NCBI RefSeq assembly: GCF_000346505.1
Contig: NZ_ANOH01000117.1
Coordinates: 1-64,000 of the forward strand
Direction of reading: 5' to 3'
DNA from: Aporhodopirellula sallentina SM41
Lineage (GTDB): Bacteria > Planctomycetota > Planctomycetia > Pirellulales > Pirellulaceae
Length of the DNA: 64,000 nucleotides
Positions 37,301-46,979 of the stretch are shown here, piece by piece. Each line of letters starts with the position of its first letter. The stretch's first letter is position 1. The notes under the pieces are model-generated. The model saw only the letters and a list, made by a program, of their open reading frames with translations, was not told the DNA's origin and did no database searches. The position numbers were made by a program, and so were the translations under genes.

Positions 37301-39502
37301 ACGTGCCGTCCTGAGGAAGCGTCATTTCGAATGCCTCGACATAAAGAAGCCGCGATCGGAGGCTTTCTTCATCGTCACCCGTTTCTTGTTTATTGAGTGC
37401 CCCCTGTTCGAACGATAGAGGGGAGTTATCAGCGTTTGGTAACAACGAAGTACCGCTTACTGCCTCCGATGCGATTTGGAGCTCTTTCTTAAGTTGGCGA
37501 ACGTCTGTTCGAATGTCGTCGAAGTTTCGCTGTTCAGGTAAGAGTCGAAATTGGAAGTTGAATCGAGCTTCGATACGTGCAATTCGGTTTGAAAGAGAGG
37601 TAGATGTATTGACGAAGTCCCAGTGTCGCATTGCTTTTAAGCTATTGCCCGACTGATTCCATGCGTTCGATGCGGCGATGCGTAACTGCTCGTTGTTTGG
37701 CGCAAGGGCAATTGCTTTCTCGAGAGCGATTGCCGATGCGTCCCACATGCCCTGGCTTCCGTAAAGCTCCGCGAGACGAATGCATACCTGGACTCGCTCT
37801 GCAGTCTCGGCTTCCGTGTCTGAGTCTACCACTCGTTGAAATTTTTCGATGGCGACGAGTTCATCGCCCTGTTCAGCGGAAATTGTGCCAAGCAAGACAT
37901 CGAGATGCCATTGCGCCAAGTCGAGTCGCCTGTTTGCAGCGACTCTTTCTGATTGAGCCATCTCCGACTGTGAGGCGCGGTTGATCTTGGTTGTGGCTGT
38001 TTGAATAGCCTGCTGCAGAGTGCGTGCGGTATTCTCGGCTTCCTTGTATTTGCCTTGGTTCACATAGGAGGCTGCAATTGCTCGTGGCAAAACAACGCTT
38101 TCATCTGCTAGTTTAGTGAGGCCTTCTTTCCAGGTCTGTACGGCCTCCTCGTGTCGCCCCTGTTCCAAAGAGACCATGCCTGTTTCGAGGTAAAGGTGCT
38201 CGATCTGTTGTTTGGGTACAGCGTTTGAGTCAAGCGATGCAAGGAACTGAAAGTGTTTGAGTGCTTCCGTTGGAGAGTCGTGTTTCGTTTGACGGGCATA
38301 TTCGTAGAGAAGCAAGAAATCCCAGTGCGCCGATGGTCGTGGGAGCGACGTTTGAAGTGGTGCATTGAGCGGTTTAGTATCCGCCTGATTTGCTGAATCG
38401 ATCCCACTGCGTACTAGGTTATTCGTTGCGTGTTCAGTGAAAGACGCGAGGACTCCTATTGCTAAGTCTTGTTTGTTCAGGGTTTGGTAGTAGTTGGCTA
38501 GAAGCAGTTTGGCGCGACTATTCTTGATCTCTTTGAGTGCTTTGACACAAGCAGATTCCGTTTCAGCACGCGTCTCAGGGGAAAGCGATGTCTCAGCTTC
38601 TTGGTCACCTCTGAAAAGTTTTGGGTGTGTTTTCCTAGAAAAGAGGAAGTGAACGATGAGGTCGAGGTTGTGCGTGCTATGCGTTAGAGATTGATCAAGA
38701 AGATAGGAGGCGGGCTGGTTGGCTAACCACAGCCAGTAGTCCTCGTCTTGAGGCACGGATTTTGGATCACGAACTTTGTACGTTCCATCCTGAATTTGAT
38801 TGGCGATCGCGACGGCTAGGAAACGTGTGGCATCGGGATCGTCCGTGCTAGCGCCGAGTTGCAGGATCTGACGCTCTGCTTCTCGGTTCCATGGCCCTCC
38901 CAGTTGTAGAAGACGACTGATAAGTCGCTTGCGGAGTTCCAGGATCTTGGAGGAGTCTTTGACGCCTAACTGTGCGATTGCATTGCTTAGAGTCTTTCTC
39001 GCGTGGTGAATTTGGGGGCCGAGTAATTCTCCTGGGCTATCCGCAGCTCGGTCGGCTGCGATTGCGGTTTGATAGATGGTTTGAGTGTCTTCGGGGACCA
39101 GCAGCGAATACCGCTGCAGCCACTTGGACTGACCCGCATAGTCATTCTGCGATTCAGCGATGTGGGCGAGCTCTAAGAAGGTTGTTGCGGTTTTGAAGAG
39201 TGGTGGTAATACGATGCCGTGCCTGCGATCAGAGCGAGCAGGGTGATAAGACAGGAGATTGCCAGTAGACGTGTATTCCAGCGCCAGCGATAACGTCGCT
39301 GAGTGAGCTTGGCTTCGCGGAAGGAACTTGTGTCCCCTGACGCGGAATGGATCGAAGGCGCATCAGAAACGCCACGCGAATTTGCTTCCGGTTCAATGTC
39401 TGGTGACATTTGAGCGATGTGAACAGGTGCCTTGGACATCGGGGGCAGTATGGGGTGGGGCGGAAATGGCAGAGGAGTATTACCAGGAGGGGGGCGTTCC
39501 AC
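34356..39502 (-). CDS. Large membrane-anchored TPR-repeat protein, frameshifted near its N terminus
   Basis: The main frame runs from a GTG at 38756 to the stop at 34356 (1,466 residues). It is open in the same frame, without a start codon, up to about 39190, where it continues as TATTFLELAHIAESQND. A separate frame, 39502 to 39173, codes an N terminus with a membrane segment (LLAISCLITLLALIAGTASYY) that ends in SSKPQQPS. One extra A in the coding-strand AAAA run (plus-strand T run 39191-39194) would join them as SSKTATTFLE, giving about 1,700 residues. The body is TPR-like helices throughout (for example IRALNNLAMAYSEIPELASQ). Such proteins accompany exosortase/EPS systems as scaffolds, and some carry export roles. 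A sequencing error and a true frameshift both fit. Confidence 0.85.
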
Positions 39503-39557
39503 ATGTGCCCCTCTAGACGTTGGGGATTAAGAATTCCTTGAGGAGCGAGTGGCGTAA

Positions 39558-41963
39558 CTACGTGGCAACGGGCTCGCCACCGATAGCGTAGTGATAGTCT
39601 CCGTACCGGTAGGCGTATTGGCGTGCGGATACTCCCGAGAACACGGTGCCCGCAACGCTGGCTCCGCTCGCTTCTAGGCGCCGAGTGGTCCGCACGACAC
39701 TTTCTTTGCGACTGACATCTCTCATGACGCAGATCAGAGTTGAGTCAACTACTGCCGTTATTGCCAAGGTTTCTCCCGCCGCCAAGACAGGAGCCGTGTC
39801 AAACACAACGTATTGATATTGTTCGAGTGCGCTGCTCACGAAGTTGTCAATGTTCGCTGGGTTTATCAAACGGTGTGGGCTTGCGCTTAGCCTGCCCGCG
39901 GGCAGCAGATGAATCAGGTTTCCGAGCGAAGTGTCAACGACGTCTTTCAGTTCTGTTTGCTTGGCGAGTAGGCTGGTCAGGCCGCGTCCCATGTCCAAAC
40001 CAAATATTTCGTGTTGATCAGGACATCGCAAATCGGCGTCAACGAGCAAGACCGTTTCTCCGGTGGCTTTTGCGATTGAGAGTGCGAGTTGCGAAGCAAC
40101 ACTACTTTTTCCTTCGCCCGACATGCTGCTAACCACGGCGATGGAACGTGTGTTTCTGGTGTCCATTGAGAGAAATAGGTTTGCACGAAGTGTGTCGATG
40201 CTTTCTTCAAAAACTCGACGGCCCTTGGCTGCCCCGTGGCCAGCAGGAAGGCGAGCGATCTCACCGAGTACAGGGGCCAAGTCATGGTTTTTGTCGTGCG
40301 TTTCTGCGTCGGTGAGTCGTTGGATTTTGTACTCCCATAGCAAGCCTAGGAAAAATGGCACCGCGAATGCGATCGCAGACGCCATTAGCAGTTTCTTGTA
40401 TGGCATCTTTTCAACGGGGCTTTTGGGGGGAGTTGCCGACGCTAGTGTGCGAACTGCACCGTCTTGCCTTCGCTCGGTTCGAATCGCCGCGACGCGACCG
40501 CGAAGTTTGGTTAGGACATCCGACGCGACGGTCAATTCGTCATTGGCAAACTGCAGCTCAGCGGTCGTTCCGCCGTACTGTTCGAGGCGTTCCCTTTCTT
40601 CGTCGTGTTGCGCTTGGAGGATGTTGAGTTTGGCGAGTAATGCTTTGCGTTGTCTTTCGCGTTCGCGTTCTTGCGCGGCAATATAGGCTTGCTGCGCGGC
40701 TTTCTGTTCTTCGGCAGAATTCGCTTGTTGTTTCTTGAGTTCCTCCTGCTGTTTTGCCAATTGCTCTTTTTGCCACGCGAAAGTTCGGGCTACTACTTCT
40801 TTCTGGCGTTCATATTCCTCTTCGACGATTCGTTGCAGTTCTTTTGTGGCTCGGTCTCGCGCAAGAGTTCGTTCTTGTGCAAGTTTGCGTTCTGCTTCTT
40901 CCATGTTTTTGCGCATCTGGTTGTAGTAGTCGCGGCTAACGCGAACCATGTCTTTTACTTCTAGGTCCAAGACGATTGCACTGTAGCGATCAACCACTCT
41001 TTTGGCTTCTCGAACCTTCACGTCGTCTTCGACCGCGGATTTGATATCCGATTCATTTACGATTCTTTTCTGAACCTTGATATCTGCAACTGCGGGGACA
41101 GACGGAATCGCCTGCGGCGAGGAGGAAGTGTTTTCGAGAGGGAGGGCAGGAAAATCTTCGGTTGCATCGAACAATGCGAGTTCGATTTTCAATTCGCCGA
41201 TTTGGGCGCGAAGGTCAGATAGCCGACTGAGGTTGGACTCGCTTTCGGCTCGATCAAGGTTTTGTCCAGGCGCGAAGCCCAACGCCTTTTCGCTGAGCAT
41301 GTGGACGCGCTGTTGGCGACTTTCGACCTCCTGTTCCCAGCGTTGTATTTCGGGTTCCAGCCAGCGTTCCAAATTATTGATGCGGGTGTCGTCAAAAGAA
41401 TCGCGTTGACGTAGGTAAGACTCGACTACTGCGTTGCATACCATTGCGGCCGCCTCTCGATCAGTGTCGGTGTAACCCACTACGAGTCTCGCCTCGGTTC
41501 CTCCGCTACTGACCGAAAGGTTTTCTCTTAGCTGGGCTTCTGCGGTCTCAGCGTCTGATAGGCTCGGTGCACTGCGTAGTTGCGGGTCAGCCAAAACAGG
41601 GTCTAGGACGATCGGGTTAAAAAACAAACTTTTCTCGTTGCGAGCCAAATCCTTTACGACTGGCATCACGCCTTTAAAAACTACAAAATCTTCGTTGGCT
41701 TCGAGCAGATGAGTTGCCTGGTATCTCGGCACAAAGCCAAGCATGACGGCATAGGCAGCAATGCCTGCTAAAACTGCACCGCAAGGAACCGCCCACGGCC
41801 AGCAGCGTCGGAAAGTGACCCAGAGGATCCATGGGTCAAATGCCGGAGTTTCAGACGACGAGGCGGCCGATTTTGCCATTGCTGCTTGAGCTGATTTGCC
41901 GGAGTGTTGAGTTCCGCCGTTTGAGGGCAATGCTTGCATGTTGTCGTTCGTGTTCTTGGTCAT
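39558..41963 (-). CDS. Polysaccharide co-polymerase with C-terminal tyrosine autokinase (Wzc-like)
   Basis: 801 residues. The N-terminal Wzz-type domain starts with a membrane helix (RRCWPWAVPCGAVLAGIAAY), followed by a long charged coiled-coil region rich in Glu/Gln/Lys/Arg/Ala (residues about 330-470). A second helix (KLLMASAIAFAVPFFLGLLW) precedes the BY-kinase with Walker A VSSMSGEGKSSVASQLAL, Walker A' VLLVDADLRCPDQ and YQYVVFDTAPVLAAGETLA. The C terminus has a tyrosine cluster (QYAYRYGDYHYA), the usual autophosphorylation tail. It sets EPS chain length and controls the machinery by phosphorylation. It lies 55 nt before the TPR gene and 150 nt after the exosortase. Confidence 0.93.
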   Translation of the reverse strand: MTKNTNDNMQALPSNGGTQHSGKSAQAAMAKSAASSSETPAFDPWILWVTFRRCWPWAVPCGAVLAGIAAYAVMLGFVPRYQATHLLEANEDFVVFKGVMPVVKDLARNEKSLFFNPIVLDPVLADPQLRSAPSLSDAETAEAQLRENLSVSSGGTEARLVVGYTDTDREAAAMVCNAVVESYLRQRDSFDDTRINNLERWLEPEIQRWEQEVESRQQRVHMLSEKALGFAPGQNLDRAESESNLSRLSDLRAQIGELKIELALFDATEDFPALPLENTSSSPQAIPSVPAVADIKVQKRIVNESDIKSAVEDDVKVREAKRVVDRYSAIVLDLEVKDMVRVSRDYYNQMRKNMEEAERKLAQERTLARDRATKELQRIVEEEYERQKEVVARTFAWQKEQLAKQQEELKKQQANSAEEQKAAQQAYIAAQERERERQRKALLAKLNILQAQHDEERERLEQYGGTTAELQFANDELTVASDVLTKLRGRVAAIRTERRQDGAVRTLASATPPKSPVEKMPYKKLLMASAIAFAVPFFLGLLWEYKIQRLTDAETHDKNHDLAPVLGEIARLPAGHGAAKGRRVFEESIDTLRANLFLSMDTRNTRSIAVVSSMSGEGKSSVASQLALSIAKATGETVLLVDADLRCPDQHEIFGLDMGRGLTSLLAKQTELKDVVDTSLGNLIHLLPAGRLSASPHRLINPANIDNFVSSALEQYQYVVFDTAPVLAAGETLAITAVVDSTLICVMRDVSRKESVVRTTRRLEASGASVAGTVFSGVSARQYAYRYGDYHYAIGGEPVAT

Positions 41964-42114
41964 GATGAAAACGCCTGCGAACTTAGGGCCGTGCTCGTTT
42001 GTTTGCTTTCGAGGCGAAAATGGGCGGCGATTAGTTCTGTGTTGATGATGGTTCGATTGGGATAATGTTCAGTATTTTGCGTTGCATTGAGGCGGAGTTG
42101 AGAGCTCATTAATG

Positions 42115-43101
42115 TCATGACGTCGGAACGAAATCCTTGGCTGTCAGTTGCTCGACGGGACGATATAACGCCTGCCAATAGACTTTGATCGCCCATAGCA
42201 AGCCAAAGGCAGCGGGAATCATCAGATAGCCGGTCCAGTCGTGGATCGCGGATCTCATGGCGTCACTTTCGAACCATTGATAAAGCAAGCCAACACTGAC
42301 TATTCGAAGTGCGTTGACGACAACTGCGAGCGGCACTACCGCGACCAGCAGGACCAATCGGTCGATCCATTTACGATCGGCCATGACTGCCCAGAAGTAG
42401 GCTAACGCCGCTACGCCTATAAAAATGCGAAGCCCTGAACAGGCTTGTTCTACGAGTAGTCGCTGGTCCGAAATCCAAATAACGTGACCCTCTGCGACGG
42501 CAGGTTGCCCCGCCACTCGTAGCAATGTTGTGCTCAGTCCGGTTGCGATTCCTTGCAGTTTCCAACTAAGCAAAGTCTCAGCTTGATATGGGAGCGGGAT
42601 CATGAAGAACAAGAAAACGATTGCCGGCATAGCCCATTTCATGGCTTCCCATCCCAGCAAAACCCACACGATTCCCGCGATCAATGGCAGCATGGAGTAT
42701 CCGTCGAGAAAATCCATGTACAGCATTCGCCCCGCGAATCGCATTGCGATTGCTGTGAAAATGAGGAGCGTTCCTGTGTAACTCGGAGTAGATCGGACAC
42801 CAGGAAATTTGTGGGCACGGTGCCAAAGCATCATTATCGCTAATAGCGGAACCAAGTATCCGTGTGAGTAGTCGGGTTGGCGGTTCCAGGTATCTTCCAT
42901 CCATACGAGGGTGGGCCAATAGGCGTAAAATAAGACGGCAATCAGCGGAAGAAGCCGAATCGTCCAAAATGCAACGTTCCCCAGCGACGCCATGGAAACG
43001 AGATTCTCGGTCGTTTTTGCTGGCGAGTCCCTGCGGTCGACGCTACGCATAACCGGTTGAGCGGTGCGGCGTTTTCGTGTCTTGGTTTTGGTTCGCGCCA
43101 C
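42115..43101 (-). CDS. Exosortase (EpsH family, likely planctomycete-type)
   Basis: 328 residues with about eight helices after a basic N terminus (ARTKTKTRKRRTAQ). The three invariant active-site residues are visible: Cys221 in LLVEQACSGLRIF, Arg266 in VVVNALRIVSVG and His287 in SAIHDWTGYLMIPAAFG. The YSHGYLVPLLAIMMLW helix is also typical. Exosortases cleave PEP-CTERM-type tails of secreted proteins and move them to a new anchor at the cell surface. The gene heads the minus-strand EPS series with wzc-like and TPR genes, and a plus-strand gene at 45913 codes a fitting substrate. The subfamily name (for example the planctomycete XrtU group) is an inference. Confidence 0.93.
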   Translation of the reverse strand: MARTKTKTRKRRTAQPVMRSVDRRDSPAKTTENLVSMASLGNVAFWTIRLLPLIAVLFYAYWPTLVWMEDTWNRQPDYSHGYLVPLLAIMMLWHRAHKFPGVRSTPSYTGTLLIFTAIAMRFAGRMLYMDFLDGYSMLPLIAGIVWVLLGWEAMKWAMPAIVFLFFMIPLPYQAETLLSWKLQGIATGLSTTLLRVAGQPAVAEGHVIWISDQRLLVEQACSGLRIFIGVAALAYFWAVMADRKWIDRLVLLVAVVPLAVVVNALRIVSVGLLYQWFESDAMRSAIHDWTGYLMIPAAFGLLWAIKVYWQALYRPVEQLTAKDFVPTS

Positions 43102-43829
43102 GCGATGAATCCCTGAGTCAGCTAGGAACGGCTACGTTATACCGAGAGAGGGGAGAGGTTTGCGCCTTGTCTGGCCCGTAGTTAAGGAGGCTGGGTGCGG
43201 CCCTTGTGGGCTAGTTGGTTTTCTCCCTGCAGAGCCGTATCATAGCCACTCCTGTGGCGGTGCCAAGGATTTGAGTTCGGAAAATGAACCTTTGTTCTTC
43301 CAGGTAACGTTATTCGGTTGCTGGTTTTTGCGGTTTTTTTGAGATTCTGTGCGATTCCCCCCGTGTGTTTTGTTCGTTCTGGGATGGCACAGAGAGGTGG
43401 GTTGCAGGTTGAATGGGGCCTCTGCGCCGTTTTGTGGACACTTGGTTGCTTCGCACGAGAGACTCGCCTTTATCGATGAATCTATCCCGCTGGCTTTGCC
43501 AAGGGAGGGGTGTTCTTGCAGGGGTGGCCTGGGTGCAAGGGGGGCATCTCGCGCCAAAGGCAACACGGATGAGCAAAAGGGATTAGTATGGTGGCAGGCG
43601 TTCACCCCTTTCGAGGTCCCTCCGGTAGATGTGGGTGTCCTGCTCTTGTCGCTTCTTGGAACCTGTTTGGAAGCCACGGTAATGATTTGCCAGCGGGGGA
43701 TTAGCCTCTGGTTGTCTGTGTTTACTGCAGCTGACGCCGATCTTTTGGCGAGTGTTCAGATAGGTTCTTAGTGTCCTTCGGATGTCTCTTTTCTAGTTCC
43801 AAGGTCTTTGACGACCTTTTGATGCGATT
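43102..43829. promoter_or_regulatory. Divergent spacer between exosortase and FHA-like gene
   Basis: About 730 bases between divergent transcription units, so it should hold promoters for both. A 140-codon frame (43349-43771, plus) is open but looks like no family. The plus strand is G/T-rich, as in the downstream genes. I found no convincing promoter pair, operator palindrome or RNA gene. Confidence 0.35.
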
Positions 43830-45002
43830 ATGCACTGGACAAGTTCTACTTGGTTGATAACGAGTTCAGTGGCCGGTTTGAGCAAGCGTTTTGTGCCAGA
43901 TCGACCTTTTGTGTTGATCGGTCCGGGCGAGGGTTGCGATGTTTGTGTTCCCTCTCGAGGCGTTGCGTCAGCGTGCTATTTTGCCTGTTGTTTTGACAGG
44001 AAAATCGAAGTTTGGCCGCTTTGCGCTCTGGCGTTTCCGCACTGGGGAATTGTGGAGAAGGACACCGAAGTGCTGCTTGGCCAGCATCGTTTGCGTTTTG
44101 CCCATCTGGGTGACGCAGCAAGGGGAGGAGAGGTGGCGGATTCCGGTGAGCCAGTCGACAGGCTGGATCGAAATGGGCGGCAGGGCTGTGATGCTGAATT
44201 GACTCTGAGTTGGGGAGAGATTGTGACGAAACGGAAGCTTCTGCGTTCCGTCACGATATTAGGCGAAGGCCACCCAAGCATCCTCAGGGCTCGTGGGCGT
44301 GGGCTGCGTCGGTGCGATCACGCAATTATCTGCGTGGGTGACCGTGTTTGGATCGTCGATCTCAATCGTGAAAACGCACTGGCGGTGAAGGAACCGGGAT
44401 CCAAGGGTGGTTGGGATACTTCTGAGTCTGTCTGTGAACTGAAGTCTGATGGGCTGTATTACCAGATCGGTGACATGAAAATCTCGATCGGAGACGCCCG
44501 ATCAGAGAGTGAGCAGTCGGTTAAACGCCGGCGATATCTAAGCGAATTGCCGGACCGGATGTCATGTGAACCGCAGATCGTTGCTGGAGACGGTGCGAAG
44601 GAGGTGCCCGTCGTTTGCTCTGGCAATTCATTCGACACCGAGGAACTGCACGCCGCGTCTGCAGTCACTCAGGAATCGTTGTGTCAATTGAAGACCGCTG
44701 GGGCAACTAACGTTCTGAGAAGCGAGTCTGCAGGGCATCGCGAGGATGACGACGCAACTTTAGGGGGGCTAGAAAGTGCTCGCGAATCCCCGGTTGTTTC
44801 GATTGCAACTCAGGAAGTTCTTGAAGGCGAAGAGTCGACGATCGAAGGGTTTGATTGCCCTGAATTGTTCACGTCGCACATTACCAGTCGGCTGGTCAGT
44901 ATTAATAAAACTCGGATTACGAAGCGCAACGTGGTGTACACGCTCTGCATGCTCGCCGTCTTTGCAGCAGCAGCGGGTTTTTTAGTTTGGCTAGCTTGGT
45001 AG
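43830..45002 (+). CDS. C-terminally anchored protein with two FHA-like domains
   Basis: 390 residues. Two stretches recall FHA phosphothreonine-binding domains in degenerate form: VLIGPGEGCDVCVPSRGV (residues about 28-45) and SVTILGEGHPSILRARG (about 141-157), the latter followed by HAIICVGDRVWIVDL, where FHA domains have an H.....WIxDL pattern. The middle is acidic and Ser/Glu-rich. A single membrane segment lies near the C terminus (YTLCMLAVFAAAAGFLVWLAW), so the bulk is cytoplasmic if it inserts tail-first. It is the first of three plus-strand genes next to the exosortase. It may sense phosphorylated Wzc-type or Ser/Thr kinases; this is inference. Confidence 0.65.
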   Translation: MHWTSSTWLITSSVAGLSKRFVPDRPFVLIGPGEGCDVCVPSRGVASACYFACCFDRKIEVWPLCALAFPHWGIVEKDTEVLLGQHRLRFAHLGDAARGGEVADSGEPVDRLDRNGRQGCDAELTLSWGEIVTKRKLLRSVTILGEGHPSILRARGRGLRRCDHAIICVGDRVWIVDLNRENALAVKEPGSKGGWDTSESVCELKSDGLYYQIGDMKISIGDARSESEQSVKRRRYLSELPDRMSCEPQIVAGDGAKEVPVVCSGNSFDTEELHAASAVTQESLCQLKTAGATNVLRSESAGHREDDDATLGGLESARESPVVSIATQEVLEGEESTIEGFDCPELFTSHITSRLVSINKTRITKRNVVYTLCMLAVFAAAAGFLVWLAW

Positions 45003-45423
45003 GCAATCGGGAGCGTTGCAATTGCGCGTGCTAGCTGTTTTTTTGCGTGTCGCTCGCCGGACTTTCTCTTTCCTTCTCATACGTAGGGCTTGTACGTAGT
45101 TGGCGAAAAGGTTGAGGTGCCCATTTTGTGGCATGGTAATTGCTCGCTTGAGAGCCGGTTGCCGCCGCCTTGAGGCGTGCGTGTCGGTCGGTGTAGTTCG
45201 AGCGAGGTGGCAACTTCAGTAACTACGGGGCAGCGTCGACGCGGGGCAACGCGATGCGGGGCGCACTATTGCAATGGTAAAACCAGCGAGTAATGGACAA
45301 GGCGGCAGTTCGGGCAATCGTCGCTTTATCCTGAGCTCGATGTAGCCGAACTGTTGCTAGTAGTGGTTTTGGGTTGACAATCGAAAACCTCGCGACCATC
45401 CTGCGGTATTTTCAGGGTCACCT
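45003..45423. other. Spacer without a recognised gene
   Basis: 420 bases between the FHA-like gene and a small membrane-protein gene. No family-like frame and no clear promoter or terminator. GC-rich short repeats of CGGGGC/GGGGCAACG type near 45228-45270 are noted but too short to interpret. Confidence 0.25.
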
Positions 45424-45717
45424 ATGATAATCTTCAGTGTTCTGGCGGTTTGTGCTGTCTGCACTTGCGTTTTGATTGTGTTGTTTCGGCTTGCCCCGCG
45501 AATCGAACCCCGTGATTGCTGCGCGGGGGACGGTGTCGGCACGCGTGCGTGCGAGATTTCAGCCGGCGTGGGTGAGGGTAAAGAATGCTCTTCGGAAGTA
45601 AGCGAACCTGCGTTTCCTGCTAACATTACAACGGGGGCCTCGCAGAATCATGGCGCTCCTGCTGAATTGCGTAGTCGTGATCAAGCCAGCTTGCATAAGA
45701 AAGACTCTCGCGTTTAG
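45424..45717 (+). CDS. Small single-helix membrane protein, unknown function
   Basis: 97 residues starting ATG at 45424 with AGGG about seven bases upstream. The first 22 residues form a membrane helix (IIFSVLAVCAVCTCVLIVLF), then RLAPRIEPRD and a soluble tail rich in Glu, Gly and Cys. No family is recognised. It stands between the FHA-like gene and the PEP-CTERM gene, so it may belong to the same transcript. A start-to-stop frame with a good ribosome-binding site and a sharp N-terminal helix argues for a real gene, but a chance ORF cannot be excluded. Confidence 0.45.
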   Translation: MIIFSVLAVCAVCTCVLIVLFRLAPRIEPRDCCAGDGVGTRACEISAGVGEGKECSSEVSEPAFPANITTGASQNHGAPAELRSRDQASLHKKDSRV

Positions 45718-45912
45718 GGCATTGGGAGTCGTTGCTGCGATCGATGTCCTCCACTGTCAGCGTTTTGCGTTTGGGCGCTAGTGGTTTTTGCGGTCTGCAA
45801 CGTTAAGTGGCTGCAGGGTTTTGTCTCGATAGCTGAGGATTTGCTTCCTCAAATGAACCCAGGTGTTTAAGCTGGGAAAGCTGACAAGACAAACTCGTGA
45901 TAGGTCAGCAGC

Positions 45913-46689
45913 TTGAATTCTTTTCTTACTAGGGCGACCCAGTTACAGCGTTCTTCCGTGCTCTTGTCGTTGGGGGTGTCCAGTCTCTTGTTTGGGGTTT
46001 GCCGGGCCAGTTCTCACGCGGGAGAGCTCCGGTTTGAACGCTCGCAATCCGAATATGCGTGGCAACCAAAGGCAGGGGGGCTAGGCGTTCCGAGAATTCG
46101 GGATTGTGGGATGACGGTGCCAGCGATTCTTGGTGGTCGGCAAAGAGATGTTGGATCTCAACAAGGGTTGGGAGTAAGCCCTTGGTGTGAAACGCTGCCT
46201 CGTCCTGCAAGCGGGGTCAGCAGCGGTTGTTGGGATGATTTTGTCGGGAATGGGTGTATTTCTTGTGCAGATGCCGCGGGAGATAGGGCCGGTTCTGTAG
46301 GTCGCGGTGTCGGGGGGCACTGGGCGGGCACAATTCGGAGCGAAGTGTCTGTTGCAGAGGCGAGTGCGATTTCCGGGGGCGTCTTCGGTTCAATCGGCAT
46401 GCAGAGTAGACGGGAAGGTTGGATAGGGCTTTTTTACAGGCAAAGCGGACGTTGGTTGCTGCCGCGAAGCACTCGACCTGGGTATGAGCACGTTGACGTT
46501 TTGGGCAAAGGTTCTCATGCAACCGTCCCAATAGGGCTTTCTTCAGGGCTTGTTTCGAACATCCCCGAGGGAGATCTGACTAGGCAACTACCTGAACCGA
46601 CGTCATGCCTGATTTGGGCTGTTGTCGTCTTTGGGGCGTGTTGTATTCGGCGACCGATGTGGCGTAGTCGCGAGTTTGCGCTGAATTGA
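45913..46689 (+). CDS. PEP-CTERM protein, candidate exosortase substrate
   Basis: 258 residues. TTG at 45913 is the first start after the in-frame TAG at 45901; a GTG at 45958 is possible. The N terminus is a signal peptide (RSSVLLSLGVSSLLFGVCRA). The C terminus has all three parts of a PEP-CTERM sorting signal: LPEPTS (Pro-Glu-Pro at residues 227-229), the helix CLIWAVVVFGACCI, and a basic end RRPMWRSR. The middle is Gly/Ser/Arg-rich with no family. It lies 2.8 kb from the exosortase and should be secreted, cut near PEP and anchored at the cell surface. I saw no other complete tail of this kind among the genes I read here. Confidence 0.8.
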   Translation: MNSFLTRATQLQRSSVLLSLGVSSLLFGVCRASSHAGELRFERSQSEYAWQPKAGGLGVPRIRDCGMTVPAILGGRQRDVGSQQGLGVSPWCETLPRPASGVSSGCWDDFVGNGCISCADAAGDRAGSVGRGVGGHWAGTIRSEVSVAEASAISGGVFGSIGMQSRREGWIGLFYRQSGRWLLPRSTRPGYEHVDVLGKGSHATVPIGLSSGLVSNIPEGDLTRQLPEPTSCLIWAVVVFGACCIRRPMWRSREFALN

Positions 46690-46979
46690 AGCCGTGTCCT
46701 TGCGAGTCTGCTGCGAGCGGCTATGCCGGTGCGCCGGCGTGTTCAGAATTCCATGTTGAGAGGCCACATTTACCGTCGCAGTGTCTCAGAATAAATCCGA
46801 GAGTCTCACATTGCGATGCTTTTGAAGTCGAAATGTACTCGGCGATTTTGAAAAAAAAGAAAAAAAGCCGAAGGTTTATTGGGGACGTGAGTTTGAGCTG
46901 ACGTTTGGATGTTCAGTTGCGGGTTGGTTTATCTGTGTCAATGTGTTCAGTACGTTATTTGCTGTTGCGTGCTCTGTCG
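46690..46979. other. Convergent spacer
   Basis: About 290 bases between the converging PEP-CTERM and acyltransferase genes. It contains an A-rich purine tract (46850-46867) which, read on the minus strand, is a T-rich run preceded by a weak ACCTTCGG-like loop. It could be a terminator for the acyltransferase, but the stem is too short to call. Confidence 0.25.

Noticed and set aside
43349-43771. 140-codon plus-strand frame
   Set aside because: No family resemblance or ribosome-binding site; left as part of a spacer.
46849-46872. A-rich tract read as intrinsic terminator on the minus strand
   Set aside because: The preceding stem is too short and has a mismatch; not convincing.
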